Shown here piece by piece: positions 8,809 through 19,503 of a DNA stretch of 64,000 bases; position 1 is the first letter of the stretch, and each line of letters begins with the position of its first letter. The translations under genes and the position numbers were made by a program. A model generated the notes under the pieces. That model saw only the letters and a program-made list of their open reading frames with translations. It was not told the origin of the DNA and made no database searches. This DNA is from MR-S7 sp000400995. GTDB taxonomy: Bacteria; Pseudomonadota; Gammaproteobacteria; Burkholderiales; Burkholderiaceae_C. Location: contig NZ_CP152342.1 in assembly GCF_045291395.1 (NCBI RefSeq), positions 248,001 to 312,000 on the forward strand, in the 5' to 3' direction.

Positions 8809-11800
8809 TCAATCATAGCGCACCGTATAGATCAGGTCCACCGCGCTCTGCAGCCCCGTCTGCCCGCGCAGCGTGAGGCGCTGCGACAGGTCGTAGAAGA
8901 TGTAGAGCGTGCCCAAGACCCCCGACAGGCTGCGTTCGTAGGTGACGTACAGGTCCTTGGACAGGCGCTTGCCGAAGGTGAGGGCCGCTCCGCTGGCGTC
9001 GTCGCCGGATTCGGGGCCCTTGAAGCCGATTTCGTCCAGGCCCAGGCGCTGGGCGAAGTTGCCGCCAGTACCGCCGCCGCCCAGCAGGGCCAGCGCGGCC
9101 TGCTGCAGCAGCGCGGCTTCGGCGCCGCCGGCGGCGGCGCTGCGGCCGAGCACGACCCAGGAGAGTTTTTCGGCGTCGGGCAGGTCGGGCTCGGAGTACA
9201 GGCGCACGCGCGGGGCCTTGGCCGAGCCGGTGACCTGCACGCCCGCGCGCTGGCTGATGTTGGGGCGGATGGCGAGCACGTCCAGCGCGGGGTTGTCGTA
9301 GGGGCCGTTGAAGCGGATCAAGCCGGTTTCCACGTCCAGCGCCTGGCCCCAGGCGCGGTAGCGGCCCTGCTCGGTGTGGATCTCGCCGGTCACGCGCGGC
9401 GCGCCGCCGGCCACGCGGATGTCCAGCCGGCCCTTGAGCCGCGTGGTGATGCCGTGGCCTTGCAGCGCGAAGTCGTCGCCCAGGTCCAGCGTGACGGCGA
9501 CGTCGGGCGGCTTGGCGGCCTCGACGCGGCCCGCGCCTTCGGCCTGTGCCGCCTGGGCGGCCTGCTGGGCCTTGGCGGCGGCTTCGCGGTCCAGCGCGGC
9601 GGAGCGCACCACCACGTCGTCGCCCAGCGTGGGTGCGCCGGCTTCGGGCAGCAGGATGGTGGCGCGGTCGGTGGTGAGCTGGCCGCGCAGCGTGAACTGG
9701 CCGCCCTGCAGTTGTGCGTGCAGGTCGCCCGAGACGCTGACCTGCCGGTCGGCGCGTACCAGCACCTGCAGCGCCTGCGCGCGGGCGCGCATGTCCATGG
9801 CGATGCCCGAGCCCCCGGCGCCGCTGCCCGCTCCGGCCCACGACACGGTGCCGCTGCCGGTGAGCGTGCCGCCGTCCTGCGGCGCCGCCGTGCGGTTGCC
9901 GCTGTAGCCGGCGATGCGCGCGCGGCTGCCCCGGCCGCCCTTGAGCGACAGTTCGGTGATGTCCAGCCGGTCGCCGCGCAGCTGGGCGCGCAGGCGGCCG
10001 TCCTGCAGGTCCACGCCGTCGAGCAGCGAACGCACGGCGAACTGGTCGGCGGCGAGCTGGCCGCTCCAGCGCGGCGCGGCGCGGTTGCCGGACAGGCGCG
10101 CGTCGGCCGACAGCGTGCCTTTCACGCGCCAGCCGGGCGGCGCGAGGGCGGACCAGACGCCTACGTCGGGCAGCTCGGCGCGCACGGTGGCGGCCAGGGG
10201 CGCGTCGGCGGGCCACAGCCAGCCGCCCTCGGCCGCGCGCGCCAGGCGCGTGCTGCCCTGGGCCTGCAACTGGCCGGCGCGCTCGCTGTCCCACTGCACC
10301 TGGGCGCGCAGCGCGTCGCCCTCGGCGTCGATCTGCAGCTCCAGCTGGCGCAGGCCGGCGGGCGTGCCCGGCACGGCGACCGCCTGGGGCGCACCCGCGC
10401 CCTTGCCCTGGCCGCTGCTGTGCACGACGGTGGCGGGCGCGGTATCGCCCGTGAGGATGCGCAGGTCGCCCCCGGTGCGGCGCACGCGGGCGGTGGCGCG
10501 CAGGGTGTCGGCGGCGTCGATGTTCCAGTCGGCGCCCAGCACCAGGTCGCCCGCCACGCCCAGGCGCGTGAGGGCGGGCTGGCCGTCCATGGCGAAGGCG
10601 TTGGCCCAGGCCAGGGGCAGGCCCTGCAGTTCGCCCTGGCTGCGCAGCTGCACCGCGCCCTGGGCGCCTTGCGCGAAGCGCACGGGCTGCCAGTGCAGCA
10701 CGGCTTCGCCCGGCCGCGGGCCGGTGATGCGGGCCTGGCCGGCCGAGGCCTCCACCTGCAGGCGGGGCTGCTGCTGCACGGACAGGGTGAGTGGCTCGGA
10801 CAGGCGCAGCTGCCAGGGGCCGCTTTGGCGCTCCACCGATGCCTGCACCTGCAGCGCGGCTACCTGGGCCTGCCAGCGGCCGGCGCCCGCGTTGCCTGCG
10901 CTGGCGCGCAGGTGCAGCCGGGCCTGCTGCGCGCCCTGGCGCAGGGTGCCGTCCAGCTCCAGCGCGGCCTGGGGCACGGAGCCACGCAGCGCGGCGGTGG
11001 TGCGCTGCAGCTCGATCTGCACCGGGCCGCTGCCCGTGCCCGGCTGCGGCGCGCGCGCTGCGCGCAGGCGCGGGGCGTTGAGCTGGGCCTGCAGCTCGAA
11101 GCGGCCATTGCCCGGGCGGGCGGGTGCCGCGCCGGCCACCAGGCCGGCCGCGCGCAGGTCGCGCTGCAGCGTTTGCCAGCCGCCGCTCCAGCGGGCGTTC
11201 AGTTCGGCATTGCCGTCCAGGCTCCAGGCCGCCAGGGGTTCGAGGGAGACGGGCAACGTGGCGGCCCACTGCTGGGCACGCAGCGCGTCGGCCAGGCGCA
11301 GGGAGAGCGTGCCGCCGCCGCTGGCCGGTGCGATCTGGCCGTCGGCCTGCGCCGTGGCGCCGGGCACGCTGGCCTGCACGCGGCCCTGGGCCGACTGGGC
11401 GGCGGTGTCGATGCGCAGGGCCTGCGCGCGCACCTGCGCCTGCAACGCGTCGAGGTCGAGGCGCGCGATGTCGATACGCTCGCCTTGCCACGTGCCCTGC
11501 ACGGCCAGGCGCTCCAGGCGCAGCGGGGCGGCGGTGCCCGCGCGCGCAGGGCGGCGGGGCGCGGCGGCGGCGCGCAGGTCGGCGTTGAAGCGCACGGCGC
11601 CATCGTCGCGGCCTTCGGCGCTGGCCGTGCCGTTCACGGGGGCGGCGTCCAGCGCGGTGTGCAGGCGGGCGGGGTTGAGCCCCTGCACGCGTACCTGCCC
11701 CTGCAGCGCGTGCGTGCCGGGCGTGTAGGCGCCTTGCGCGGCCACGGTGCCGCCGCCGGCATGCAGCGTGGCCTCGGGCACGGTCCAGGTGATGCCGTCG

Positions 11801-12851
11801 AATGCGGCGCGGGCCTGCAGCGCATCGAGCGGCAGGCGCTGCTGGTCCCACGGGCCGGGCAGGGCGTTGCGCAGATCGGCGGCGATGCCCCAGCCGGCTT
11901 CGCCTTCGGGCTCGGCGCCCACGCTGCCGCTCAGCTGCGTGGCGGGGGCCTGGGGCCACAGGGCCGCTAGGTCCAGCGCCTGCAGCTCGGCGGCGGCCTG
12001 CAGCAGGGGCTGTGCCGCCCAGGGGGCGATGCGGGCCTGCACGTCGGCGCTCAGGGGGGTGCCGTCGCCGCGCAGTTGGGCGGTGGCTTGCAGGCGCGCG
12101 TCCTGCGTGGCCAGGGTGCCTTGCACGCGGGCCTGCGCCTGGGCTTGCAAGGGCTGCTCGCTGCCGGGCACGGGCGTGCGCACGGTGCCGTGCGCGCGGG
12201 CCTCCAGCGCCATGGGCGCCTGGGCCTGCAGGGTGGCCTGCAGCGCGTACTGGCCCTGGGCCAGCGTGACGCGGTCCACGTCGAGGTGGTGCTGGTCGCC
12301 GTCGTAGCGGTAGCTGCCTGCCAGGCCGTCGATGGTGATGGGGTTGGCTGCCGCCCAGGTGATGTGGTCCACCTGGAAGGGCAGGTGCACGCGCAGGGGC
12401 AGCACGAGCTGCTGCAGCGGCTCGGTGGGCTCCTGGCTGGGCTCGCCCCGGGGCGTGACGGTGACCTGCGCGGCGTGCACCTCGCCCAACTGCACCTGGC
12501 GGCGCAGCAGCGGTGCGAGCTGCCAGCCGATGCGCGCGTCCTGCACCTCCACCTCCAGCGTGGGGCTGCTCCAGCGCAGCCAGCCGATGTGCCCGCCGCC
12601 GCGCAGCGAGCCGGTCACGTCGCGCGATTCCAGACTCTGGCCCGCAGGCAGGTGCTGTGCGGCGCGCGCGAGCGCAGCGGCGAGCGACGTGCCGGTGCCC
12701 ATCCACCACCACAGCGCGGCCAGCAGCACCAGCACGGCCACCACCAGCCCGCCCAGCACCCGCGCGGCCGTGCGCCAGCGGCGCGGGCGCCGCGGCGGGC
12801 GAGGGGCGCCGCGGCGGCGGCGTAGGGGTCGGAGGTGGAATGCGATGCCAT
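8809..12851 (-). CDS. tamB: Translocation and assembly module protein TamB (N-terminal frameshift as read)
   Basis: Very large inner-membrane-anchored protein spanning the periplasm. With TamA it helps move proteins and lipids to the outer membrane. An N-terminal anchor (GGLVVAVLVLLAALWWWM) precedes over 1,200 residues of repetitive beta-rich AsmA/DUF490 sequence, and the end FYDLSQRLTLRGQTGLQSA fits the conserved DUF490 tail. The open frame starts only at GTG 12759, but TamB-like residues (RRWRTAARVLGG) continue upstream without a start. The ATG at 12851 (MASHSTSDPY) is one frame off. One missing base in the GC-only stretch near 12780-12820 would give 1,347 residues. tamA lies directly upstream. 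Confidence 0.88.
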
Positions 12852-12866
12852 GGAGCGTTTCAAAAA

Positions 12867-12950
12867 TCGTAGCTGCTTACGCTTACTGTCAAAGGTTTTG
12901 AATCGAAAAACTATCTGAAATGGTTGCAGGAGAGCGCAAGCAGCTCTCTT
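12867..12950. repeat. Two degenerate, inverted halves of the gene-boundary repeat, copy 2
   Basis: The tamA-tamB gap holds TAGCTGCTTACGCTTACTG on the plus strand and, about 30 bases on, the inverted match GAGAGCGCAAGCAGCTCTC. Both look like decayed ends of the dispersed repeat facing each other. Nothing else is recognisable in this 110-base gap. Confidence 0.55.
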
Positions 12951-12961
12951 ATTCATAGCGA

Positions 12962-14845
12962 CTAGAAGGTATAGCCCAGGCGCAGGTGCAGCCGCACCTG
13001 CTTGGAGTGCAGGCCGTAGGCCACGTCCGCCTGCAGCGGGCCCACGGGGCTGCGCCAGCGCAGGCCGGCGCCCACGCCCACGCGCGCCTGCAGGTCGCCG
13101 GGCTTGTCGGCCACGGCGCCGGCGTCGATGAAGACGGCGCTTTCGAAGTCGGTGCGGTTGCCGCGCAGCTCGATGGGACGCTGGTATTCCACGCTGCCCA
13201 CGGCCATGTAGCGCCCGCCGTAGAGCTGGCCGCCATCGAGGCGCGCGCCGATCTGGCGGTAGCCGTAGCCGCGCACGGTGGTGTCGCCGCCGGTCAGGAA
13301 CATCAGGGTGGCGGGAATGTCGGCGCCTTCGCGTGCCAGCACCGCGCCGCCTTCGGCCCGCAGCGCCAAGCGGCTGTTCCTGCGCACGTTCTCGCCCAGG
13401 TCCACGCGCCCCAGGCCGATGAACGACTGCCAGCGCAGCAGCGTGCGCACGAACGGGTCGCGCTCGGGCCGCAGCGTGGTGCCCACGCCGACCTCGGCGC
13501 CCAGGCCCCAGCCGCGCGTGGGGGCGGTGTTGTTGTTGAAGTAGCGGCCCGTCCAGCCGTAGTTGACGCTGATGGCGCTGCTGGAGGGCGGCGCCTCGTC
13601 GCCGCGGCTCTTGGCGTCGTCGTACTGCAGGAAGTAGCTGCGGTCGATGTGGTCGCCGTTCTTGGTGCGGCCCGCGCGCAGGCGGGCGCTGTCCACTTCG
13701 TAGCTGCCCGTGTCCTCGCGCTGCAGCTGCGCGCCGGTGAACCAGCGCCAGCCGTTCTCGTGCGGCAGGCCGGTCCATTCGGTGGAGAGCAGTTTCTTCT
13801 TGCGGTCGATGGACGCCTTGCTTACCGCGCGCCAGCCCAGCCAGGGCAGGCGGTTGTGGATGTGGTCCATGGACAGGCGGGGCCCGCTGTCGGTGGAGAT
13901 GCCCACGCCGAAGACCAGCTTTTGCAGCGGCGCATCGCGCACCTGCGCGATCACCGCCGCGTTCTGCGGGTCGGGGGCGTCGGGGTCGAGCGAGAGGAAC
14001 ACCGCGTCGTAGTAGCCGCTGCTGGCCAGGCGCTGCTGGGCGTCGAGCAGGCGCGTCTCGCTGTAATCCTCGCCCGTGGGCAGGCGGGCGATGCGGCGCG
14101 CGCCTTCGGGGTCGTAGCGCTCGCTGCCCTGCACCAGCAGCTCGCCGAAGCGGTAGGCGGGGCCCGGGGCATAGCGTACGTGCAGGTCGGCCTCGGCGCG
14201 GTCTGCGTCCACGTCGGCGCGGCTCGATTCGATGCGCGCCGTGGGGTAGCGGCGCGTTTGCAGCTGGCGCAGGGCCTGCGACTTGGAGTCGTCCCAGTCG
14301 CGCTGGGTGAACGGCGCGCCGCTGGGCAGGCCCCAGCCGCGCTGGATCTGCGCCTGGCGGCGCGCCAGCTCGGGCGTCTCGGCGCCGGTCAGCTCGATCT
14401 GCGCGCTGGCGATGTGCGTGCGCGGGCCGGGCGTCACGCTGACCTGCACCGTGCGCGGCGGCTCGTCCTTGGCAGGGGCAGGGTTCTCGCGCAGCGCGAT
14501 GGTGATCTCCGGGCTGAAGTAGCCCAGCGTCGCGAGCAGGTCGCGCGCGTTCGCGTCGGCCGAGCCCAGCAGACGGCTCAGCTCGCCCGCCTGCAGGTCG
14601 GGCAGCTTGCGAAAGCGCTGCAGCTCCATGTGGCGCTCCAGGTGCTCGCGGATCGTGTCGTCGGGCGCGGAGACTTCGAGCGCGAACGCATCGGGGCCGG
14701 AGCCCGCGGGCGCATCGGACGCGATGGCGCCCTGGCTGTCATCCGGCGGCGCTTCGCGCGAATCCTTGAACACGCCGCAGCCCGTGAGCAGCAGGCAGGC
14801 CAGCAGCGGCCACAGGGCGAGAGAGGTGGGGAAGGAAACAGGCAC
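12962..14845 (-). CDS. tamA: Outer-membrane assembly factor TamA (Omp85 family)
   Basis: Omp85-family outer-membrane protein that works with TamB. The 627 residues begin with a lipoprotein-like signal (LLACLLLTGCG, Cys at about 23). POTRA-like repeats follow (to about residue 260), then a 16-strand beta-barrel with VRGYGYRQIG (the VRGF/Y motif) and a final strand ending in Phe (LRLGYTF), the usual BAM recognition signal. The length is typical. tamB follows 110 bases downstream on the same strand. The possible lipidation is read from the Cys position only. Confidence 0.92.
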   Translation of the reverse strand: MPVSFPTSLALWPLLACLLLTGCGVFKDSREAPPDDSQGAIASDAPAGSGPDAFALEVSAPDDTIREHLERHMELQRFRKLPDLQAGELSRLLGSADANARDLLATLGYFSPEITIALRENPAPAKDEPPRTVQVSVTPGPRTHIASAQIELTGAETPELARRQAQIQRGWGLPSGAPFTQRDWDDSKSQALRQLQTRRYPTARIESSRADVDADRAEADLHVRYAPGPAYRFGELLVQGSERYDPEGARRIARLPTGEDYSETRLLDAQQRLASSGYYDAVFLSLDPDAPDPQNAAVIAQVRDAPLQKLVFGVGISTDSGPRLSMDHIHNRLPWLGWRAVSKASIDRKKKLLSTEWTGLPHENGWRWFTGAQLQREDTGSYEVDSARLRAGRTKNGDHIDRSYFLQYDDAKSRGDEAPPSSSAISVNYGWTGRYFNNNTAPTRGWGLGAEVGVGTTLRPERDPFVRTLLRWQSFIGLGRVDLGENVRRNSRLALRAEGGAVLAREGADIPATLMFLTGGDTTVRGYGYRQIGARLDGGQLYGGRYMAVGSVEYQRPIELRGNRTDFESAVFIDAGAVADKPGDLQARVGVGAGLRWRSPVGPLQADVAYGLHSKQVRLHLRLGYTF

Positions 14846-14928
14846 GGGCAGGATGGGCAGGGCGCGGTTGCGACCTCGCCACTATGCCGTGCCGGCCGCC
14901 GCGCCCGTGTCGGACAAAGGCGTGGACT

Positions 14929-16116
14929 TTATTTGGAGAGCAGGCGCATCGTCTCTTCCAGCCCCTTGAGCGACAGCGGGTACATGCGCTGGCCCATGAT
15001 CTGCTGGATGATGCCGATGCTCTGGCGGTACTGCCACACGCCCTGCGGCTCGGGGTTGATCCAGGCGAACTTGGGGAAGGCGTGCGTGAGGCGCTGCAGC
15101 CATTCGGCGCCCGGCTCCTCGTTGTTGTATTCCACGCTGCCGCCTGGCTGCAGGATCTCGTAGGGGCTCATGGTCGCGTCGCCCACGAAGATCAGCTTGT
15201 AGTCCTTGTTGTACTTGCGGATGATGTCCCAGGTAGGGAACTTCTCCGCGAAGCGGCGGCGGTTGTTCTTCCACATGAAGTCGTAGACGCAGTTGTGGAA
15301 GTAGTAGAACTCCAGGTGCTTGAACTCGCTCTTGACCGCGCTGAAGAGTTCCTCCACGCGCTGGATGTGCTCGTCCATGGTGCCGCCCACGTCCATGAGC
15401 AGCAGCACCTTCACGTTGTTGTGGCGCTCGGGCACCATCTTGATGTCCAGCCAGCCCGCATTGGCCGCCGTGCTGCGGATGGTGTCGGGCAGGTCCAGCT
15501 CCAGCTCGTTGCCTTCGCGCGCGAACTTGCGCAGGCGGCGCAGGGCCACCTTGATGTTGCGCGTGCCGAGTTCCTGCGTGTCGTCGTAGTCGCGGTAGGC
15601 GCGCTGGTCCCACACCTTCACCGCGCTCTTGTTCCTGCCGGCGCCGCCGATGCGGATGCCCTGCGGGTTGTAGCCGCCGTGGCCGAAGGGGCTGGTTCCG
15701 CCCGTGCCGATCCACTTGCTGCCGCCCTCGTGGCGTTCCTTCTGTTCCTCCAGCCGCTTCTTGAGCGTCTCCATGAGCTCGTCCCAGCCCATCTTCTCGA
15801 TGGCGGCCTTCTCCTCGGGGCTCAGCTCGCGCTCGAGCATCTTGCGCAGCCAGTCGGCGGGGATTTCCTTGGTGAAGTCGGCCAGCATCTCCACGCCCTT
15901 GAAATAGGCGGCGAACGCGCGGTCGAACTTGTCGAAGTGCTTCTCGTCCTTCACCAGCGCCGTGCGCGCGAGGTAGTAGAAATCGTCCAGGCTCCACGCA
16001 TCGTCGGAGCGCGGGCCGACCACGCCGGCCTGCAGCGCTTCGAGCAGCGTGAGGAATTCCTTCACCGATACCGGCAGCTTGCCAGCGCGCAGGGTGTAAA
16101 AAAAGTCGATCAGCAT
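14929..16116 (-). CDS. VWA domain protein (CoxE-like, COG3552 type)
   Basis: A 395-residue cytoplasmic protein with an all-helical N-terminal half (many Lys/Glu-rich helices, about 1-130), a glycine-rich linker (KWIGTGGTSPFGHGGYNPQG) and a C-terminal von Willebrand A domain (about 235-390). The MIDAS is degenerate: VLLLMDVGGTMDEH has DxGxT in place of DxSxS. Such proteins normally work with a MoxR AAA ATPase as a chaperone or metal-insertion pair. The likely partner is the MoxR gene at 23635-24477, now 7.5 kb away with a catabolic block in between. The client is unknown. Confidence 0.85.
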   Translation of the reverse strand: MLIDFFYTLRAGKLPVSVKEFLTLLEALQAGVVGPRSDDAWSLDDFYYLARTALVKDEKHFDKFDRAFAAYFKGVEMLADFTKEIPADWLRKMLERELSPEEKAAIEKMGWDELMETLKKRLEEQKERHEGGSKWIGTGGTSPFGHGGYNPQGIRIGGAGRNKSAVKVWDQRAYRDYDDTQELGTRNIKVALRRLRKFAREGNELELDLPDTIRSTAANAGWLDIKMVPERHNNVKVLLLMDVGGTMDEHIQRVEELFSAVKSEFKHLEFYYFHNCVYDFMWKNNRRRFAEKFPTWDIIRKYNKDYKLIFVGDATMSPYEILQPGGSVEYNNEEPGAEWLQRLTHAFPKFAWINPEPQGVWQYRQSIGIIQQIMGQRMYPLSLKGLEETMRLLSK

Positions 16117-16199
16117 GGGCGGGTCAATCGTGGACTCCCCATTATGGAACCGGCAGGCGTACGGCGCTTGTCATGCACATGACGCCGCCTGCCAGCGTA

Positions 16200-17549
16200 C
16201 TATCCATCGGCCTCGGTACTGCGCTCCAGAATCGCTTTGCGCAGGGAATACAGCCAGGAGTCCATTGGCTGCCCCAGATCCGCTGCCAGCCAGCTGGCGG
16301 CGACGGCTGGGGGAACTGTGATCTGCCCATGGGTTGCGCAGTCCTGCCATTTGGTCAACAGGTCTTCGTCGGTCACCGGATCTTGCGGAGAGCCCGGTGC
16401 CCAGTCCACCGCCATGGTGTCGCTCCATCCGCAGCCGGTAATGGTCACTTGTACCGGCGCGGTTTCCAGTGGTTCGTGCGGCCCGGTGCGCTCCTTCACA
16501 CGGATGCGGGCCATTTGGGGGCGCAGCGCGGGGCGCTGCACGGCGGCGTCGCTGAAGCTGCCCAGACCGACATGGCCGTCCATCCACGCCACGGCGGCGC
16601 AGTAGGGCGCGCTGAACTTGGCCTGCAGCCCGGTGCGCGGCTGAGGGTGCTTGAGGGGAGCCGTGCCACCCGGAGGGAACAGCACGTCGATGGACACGGG
16701 CGCATGGTCTATTGGTGGCGGGCGGCGTTCCCGCAGGCGCTGGATGCCCGCGATCATGCGGTGCGTCAGGTAGCAGCTCGGGTAGCGTTTGGTTTCGAAT
16801 CCGGGTGCCATTACGGCCCACGGCGTCGAGGCATCCCGAAGGGGCGGATCGAGCCGTGCTCCGCCTGTGAATGCGTGCGCGAATGCGGCGAGGGCATCGT
16901 CGCTCGCGGTGGCGCCCGCGCGCGCCAGCGCCACGGCCCGGAGCGCGGAGCTGGCCGCGAAACCCACGTGCAGCGGCTTGGTATCCGTGCCGAAGTTGGC
17001 GCGCAGGCCGCAGGCGGAGCTGGCCGCGATTGACAGCGCCGCGTGCCACTGTGCCAGAGGCAGCCGCAGCAGGTGGGCACAGGCGGCAGCCGCGCCCACG
17101 GCGCCCAGCGTGCCGGTGGCGTGGAAGCCCAGCGCATAGTGGCCGAAGCCCAGCCAGGCGCCCAGCCGCAGCATGGTTTCCGTGCCCACGAGGTGGGCAG
17201 CGAGCAGGTCGGCCAACGCGATCTCTTCTGGCGCGTGGTCGATCCCCGCGAGCAGCGCCGACACCACGGGCGCGCTGGGATGGCAGGTGGCGAGCATGCA
17301 CACGTCGTCGTAGTCCAGCGCATGCGAGGCGGTGCCGAGCACGAGCGCCCGGTGCTCGGCACCGGCCGTGTCGGCGGCACGTGCGGCTGCGCGCGCGGCA
17401 GGCTCGCCGGCACCGCCTACCATGCAGGCCAGGGTGTCGAGCCATGCGCGGCGGGCGTGTTCCATCGCGGCTGGCGCGATGGCCGGGGCGCGCTGTGCAT
17501 GGATCGTTTCGGCCAGGCTCCAGAAGCCGGTATTCACCTTTGCGTCCAT
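16200..17549 (-). CDS. MmgE/PrpD family protein
   Basis: Member of the MmgE/PrpD family (2-methylcitrate dehydratase, cis-aconitate decarboxylase and relatives), 449 residues, which is the family norm. Recognisable parts are LDYDDVCMLATCHPSAPVV near residue 80-95, GLRANFGTDTKPLHVGFAA around 200, and FETKRYPSCYLTHRMI near 270. It overlaps the 3' end of the enoyl-CoA hydratase gene by 16 bases, so it is the last gene of the block reading 20700 to 16200. The substrate cannot be read from sequence; a small di- or tricarboxylate is the family expectation. Confidence 0.88.
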   Translation of the reverse strand: MDAKVNTGFWSLAETIHAQRAPAIAPAAMEHARRAWLDTLACMVGGAGEPAARAAARAADTAGAEHRALVLGTASHALDYDDVCMLATCHPSAPVVSALLAGIDHAPEEIALADLLAAHLVGTETMLRLGAWLGFGHYALGFHATGTLGAVGAAAACAHLLRLPLAQWHAALSIAASSACGLRANFGTDTKPLHVGFAASSALRAVALARAGATASDDALAAFAHAFTGGARLDPPLRDASTPWAVMAPGFETKRYPSCYLTHRMIAGIQRLRERRPPPIDHAPVSIDVLFPPGGTAPLKHPQPRTGLQAKFSAPYCAAVAWMDGHVGLGSFSDAAVQRPALRPQMARIRVKERTGPHEPLETAPVQVTITGCGWSDTMAVDWAPGSPQDPVTDEDLLTKWQDCATHGQITVPPAVAASWLAADLGQPMDSWLYSLRKAILERSTEADG

Positions 17550-18316
17550 TGCGGCTCCCTTTTTTCGTTGAAGGCGCGTATGCCTTCGAGCCGGTCCGGT
17601 GAGCGCACCAGCAGGTTGTGGAATGCCAGGTCGAGGGCATAGCCGCTGCGGAAGTCGCAGTCCGCTCCCTGCTGCAGGGTGACCTTGGCGGTGCGTATGG
17701 CCATCGGCGCGGCGCGCGCGATGTCACGCGCGATTTCCAGCGCGTGGGCCAGATGCGTGCCTGCGGCTACGCATTCATTCAGGATGCCCCACTCGTGCGC
17801 CTGCCGCGCCTGCACGCGCGCGCCGGTGTAGAGCATTTGTTTGGTCTTGCGCACGCCGATGGCGCGCGTGAGGTTCTGCAGTCCGCCGCCGCCGGGCAGG
17901 AAGCCGCGCTTGACCTCGGGCAGGGCGATGTCGCAGGTGTCGTCGCCGATGATGAAGTCGCACATCAGCGCCAGCTCGATGCCGCCGCCATGCGCGATAC
18001 CGTGCATGGCGGCGATCACGGGGCGCGGGAAGTCGCGCACCAGCAGCAGCACGTCTTCGATGAGCTGGTGCTGCGCAGCCCAGTGCGCATCGCTCATGCC
18101 GTTGCGCTCCTTGAGGTCGCCTCCGGCGGAGAATGCGCGCGCGCCGGCGCCCTGGATGACGAGGCATGACAGCGACGTGTCGTAAGCCAGTTCGCGCAGC
18201 AGTGTCCACAGCTCGCGCCACATGGCGGTATTGAAGGCGTTGAGCACCTCGGGGCGGTTGAGCGTCAGCACCGAGACGCCGGGGCTGGAATCTTTCTCGA
18301 ACAGCAGGGTTTCCAT
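17534..18316 (-). CDS. Enoyl-CoA hydratase/isomerase family protein
   Basis: Crotonase-fold enzyme of 260 residues. The oxyanion-hole motifs are AFSAGGDLKE (about 63-72) and HGIAHGGGIELALMCD (about 105-120), and ALPEVKRGFLPGGGG carries the second acidic position. Hydration of an enoyl-CoA is the simplest role next to an acyl-CoA dehydrogenase. The ATG at 18316 was chosen because the family N-terminus (METLLFEKDSSPGVSVLTL) starts there; upstream sequence in that frame belongs to the dehydrogenase region. It overlaps the MmgE/PrpD gene. Confidence 0.9.
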   Translation of the reverse strand: METLLFEKDSSPGVSVLTLNRPEVLNAFNTAMWRELWTLLRELAYDTSLSCLVIQGAGARAFSAGGDLKERNGMSDAHWAAQHQLIEDVLLLVRDFPRPVIAAMHGIAHGGGIELALMCDFIIGDDTCDIALPEVKRGFLPGGGGLQNLTRAIGVRKTKQMLYTGARVQARQAHEWGILNECVAAGTHLAHALEIARDIARAAPMAIRTAKVTLQQGADCDFRSGYALDLAFHNLLVRSPDRLEGIRAFNEKREPQWTQR

Positions 18317-18327
18317 GGCGGGTTTCC

Positions 18328-19488
18328 TCAATAAGAACGCGGCATGTCCAGCAGATGCTGGGCGACGTAGGCCAGCACCAGGTTGTTGGAAATCGGCGCG
18401 GTGCGGAACAGGCGCGTTTCCTTCCATTTGCGCTCGATGTCGTATTCGGTGGCCACGCCGTAGCCACCGTAGGTGGTCATGGCAGCCTCGGCAGCCTCCC
18501 ACGATGCTTCGGAGCACAGGTACTTGGCCATGTTGGCTTCGCCGCCGCAGGGCTGCCCCTGGTCGAACAGCGTGGCGGCCTGGTTGCGCATGAGCTCGGC
18601 CGCGCTCAGGCTCATGTGCGCCCGTGCGATCGGAAAGGCCACGCCCTGGTTGGCGCCGATGGGCTTGTCGAAGACTACCCGGCCGGTGGCATAGGTGCGC
18701 GCGCGCTCGACGAACCACTTGCCGTCGCCCACGCATTCGCTGGAGACGAGCAGGCGCTCGGCGTTGAGCGAGGACAGCAGATACCGGAAGCCCTGTCCCT
18801 CCTCGCCTACGCGCCACTCATCGGCCACTTCGAGGTTGTCGATGAACACCTCGTTGGTGTGGTGGTTGAGCATGGTGTCGATGGTGCGCGGCTGCAGTGC
18901 CTTGCCGGCCTGGGCGATGTCCACCAGGAACAGGCTCAGGCCGTCGGTCTTGCGGGCGACGTCCTCATAGGGCGTGGTGCGGGCCAGCAGCAGGTACATA
19001 TCCGACTGGCGAAAGCGCGATGTCCAGATCTTCTGGCCGTTGATGACATAGCCGCCGTTCACCTTCTTCGCGAAGGTCTTGATGCGCAGCGTGTTGGAGC
19101 CGGCATCCGGCTCGGTCACGCCGAAGGCCTGCAGGCGCAGAGCACCCGTAGCGATGCGCGGCAGGATGGCTTGCTTCTGCGCCTCGCTGCCGTGCTGCAG
19201 CACGCTGGCCATGGTGTACATCTGAGCATGGCACGTGGCTGCGTTGCCGCCCTGGCGGTTGATCTCCTCCAGGATCACGCAGGCGTCCAGCAGGCCCAGC
19301 CCCGAGCCGCCGTACTGCTCGGGAATCAAAGCCGCGAGCCAGCCGGCTTCGGTCATGGCCGCCACGAACGCGTCGGGGTAGGCCTCGCGCGCGTCGCAGT
19401 CGCGCCAGTACGCATCGCCGAAGCGCCGGGCCAGTTCGGCCACTGCGGCGCGGATCTCCTGCTGGGTGCTCGAATACGCGAAATCCAT
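18328..19488 (-). CDS. Acyl-CoA dehydrogenase
   Basis: FAD enzyme of 386 residues that introduces an alpha-beta double bond into an acyl-CoA. It shows the flavin-region motifs FGVTEPDAGSN and GQKIWTS, and the C-terminal TYGGYGVATEYDIERKWKE, where the catalytic glutamate of many family members is found (TEY). An AGGAG ribosome site lies just upstream of the ATG. It sits between the CoA-transferase and hydratase genes, giving the order activation, dehydrogenation, hydration. The chain specificity is not readable. Confidence 0.92.
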   Translation of the reverse strand: MDFAYSSTQQEIRAAVAELARRFGDAYWRDCDAREAYPDAFVAAMTEAGWLAALIPEQYGGSGLGLLDACVILEEINRQGGNAATCHAQMYTMASVLQHGSEAQKQAILPRIATGALRLQAFGVTEPDAGSNTLRIKTFAKKVNGGYVINGQKIWTSRFRQSDMYLLLARTTPYEDVARKTDGLSLFLVDIAQAGKALQPRTIDTMLNHHTNEVFIDNLEVADEWRVGEEGQGFRYLLSSLNAERLLVSSECVGDGKWFVERARTYATGRVVFDKPIGANQGVAFPIARAHMSLSAAELMRNQAATLFDQGQPCGGEANMAKYLCSEASWEAAEAAMTTYGGYGVATEYDIERKWKETRLFRTAPISNNLVLAYVAQHLLDMPRSY

Positions 19489-19503
19489 CGTGTCTCCTTT
19501 CGG

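Noticed and set aside
9376..11970. A very long open frame (over 850 codons) on the strand opposite tamB, and many similar long antisense frames
   Set aside because: At this GC content stop codons are rare in several frames. The antisense products are low-complexity Ala/Gly/Arg sequences without family motifs, while the tamB frame has a clear family match.
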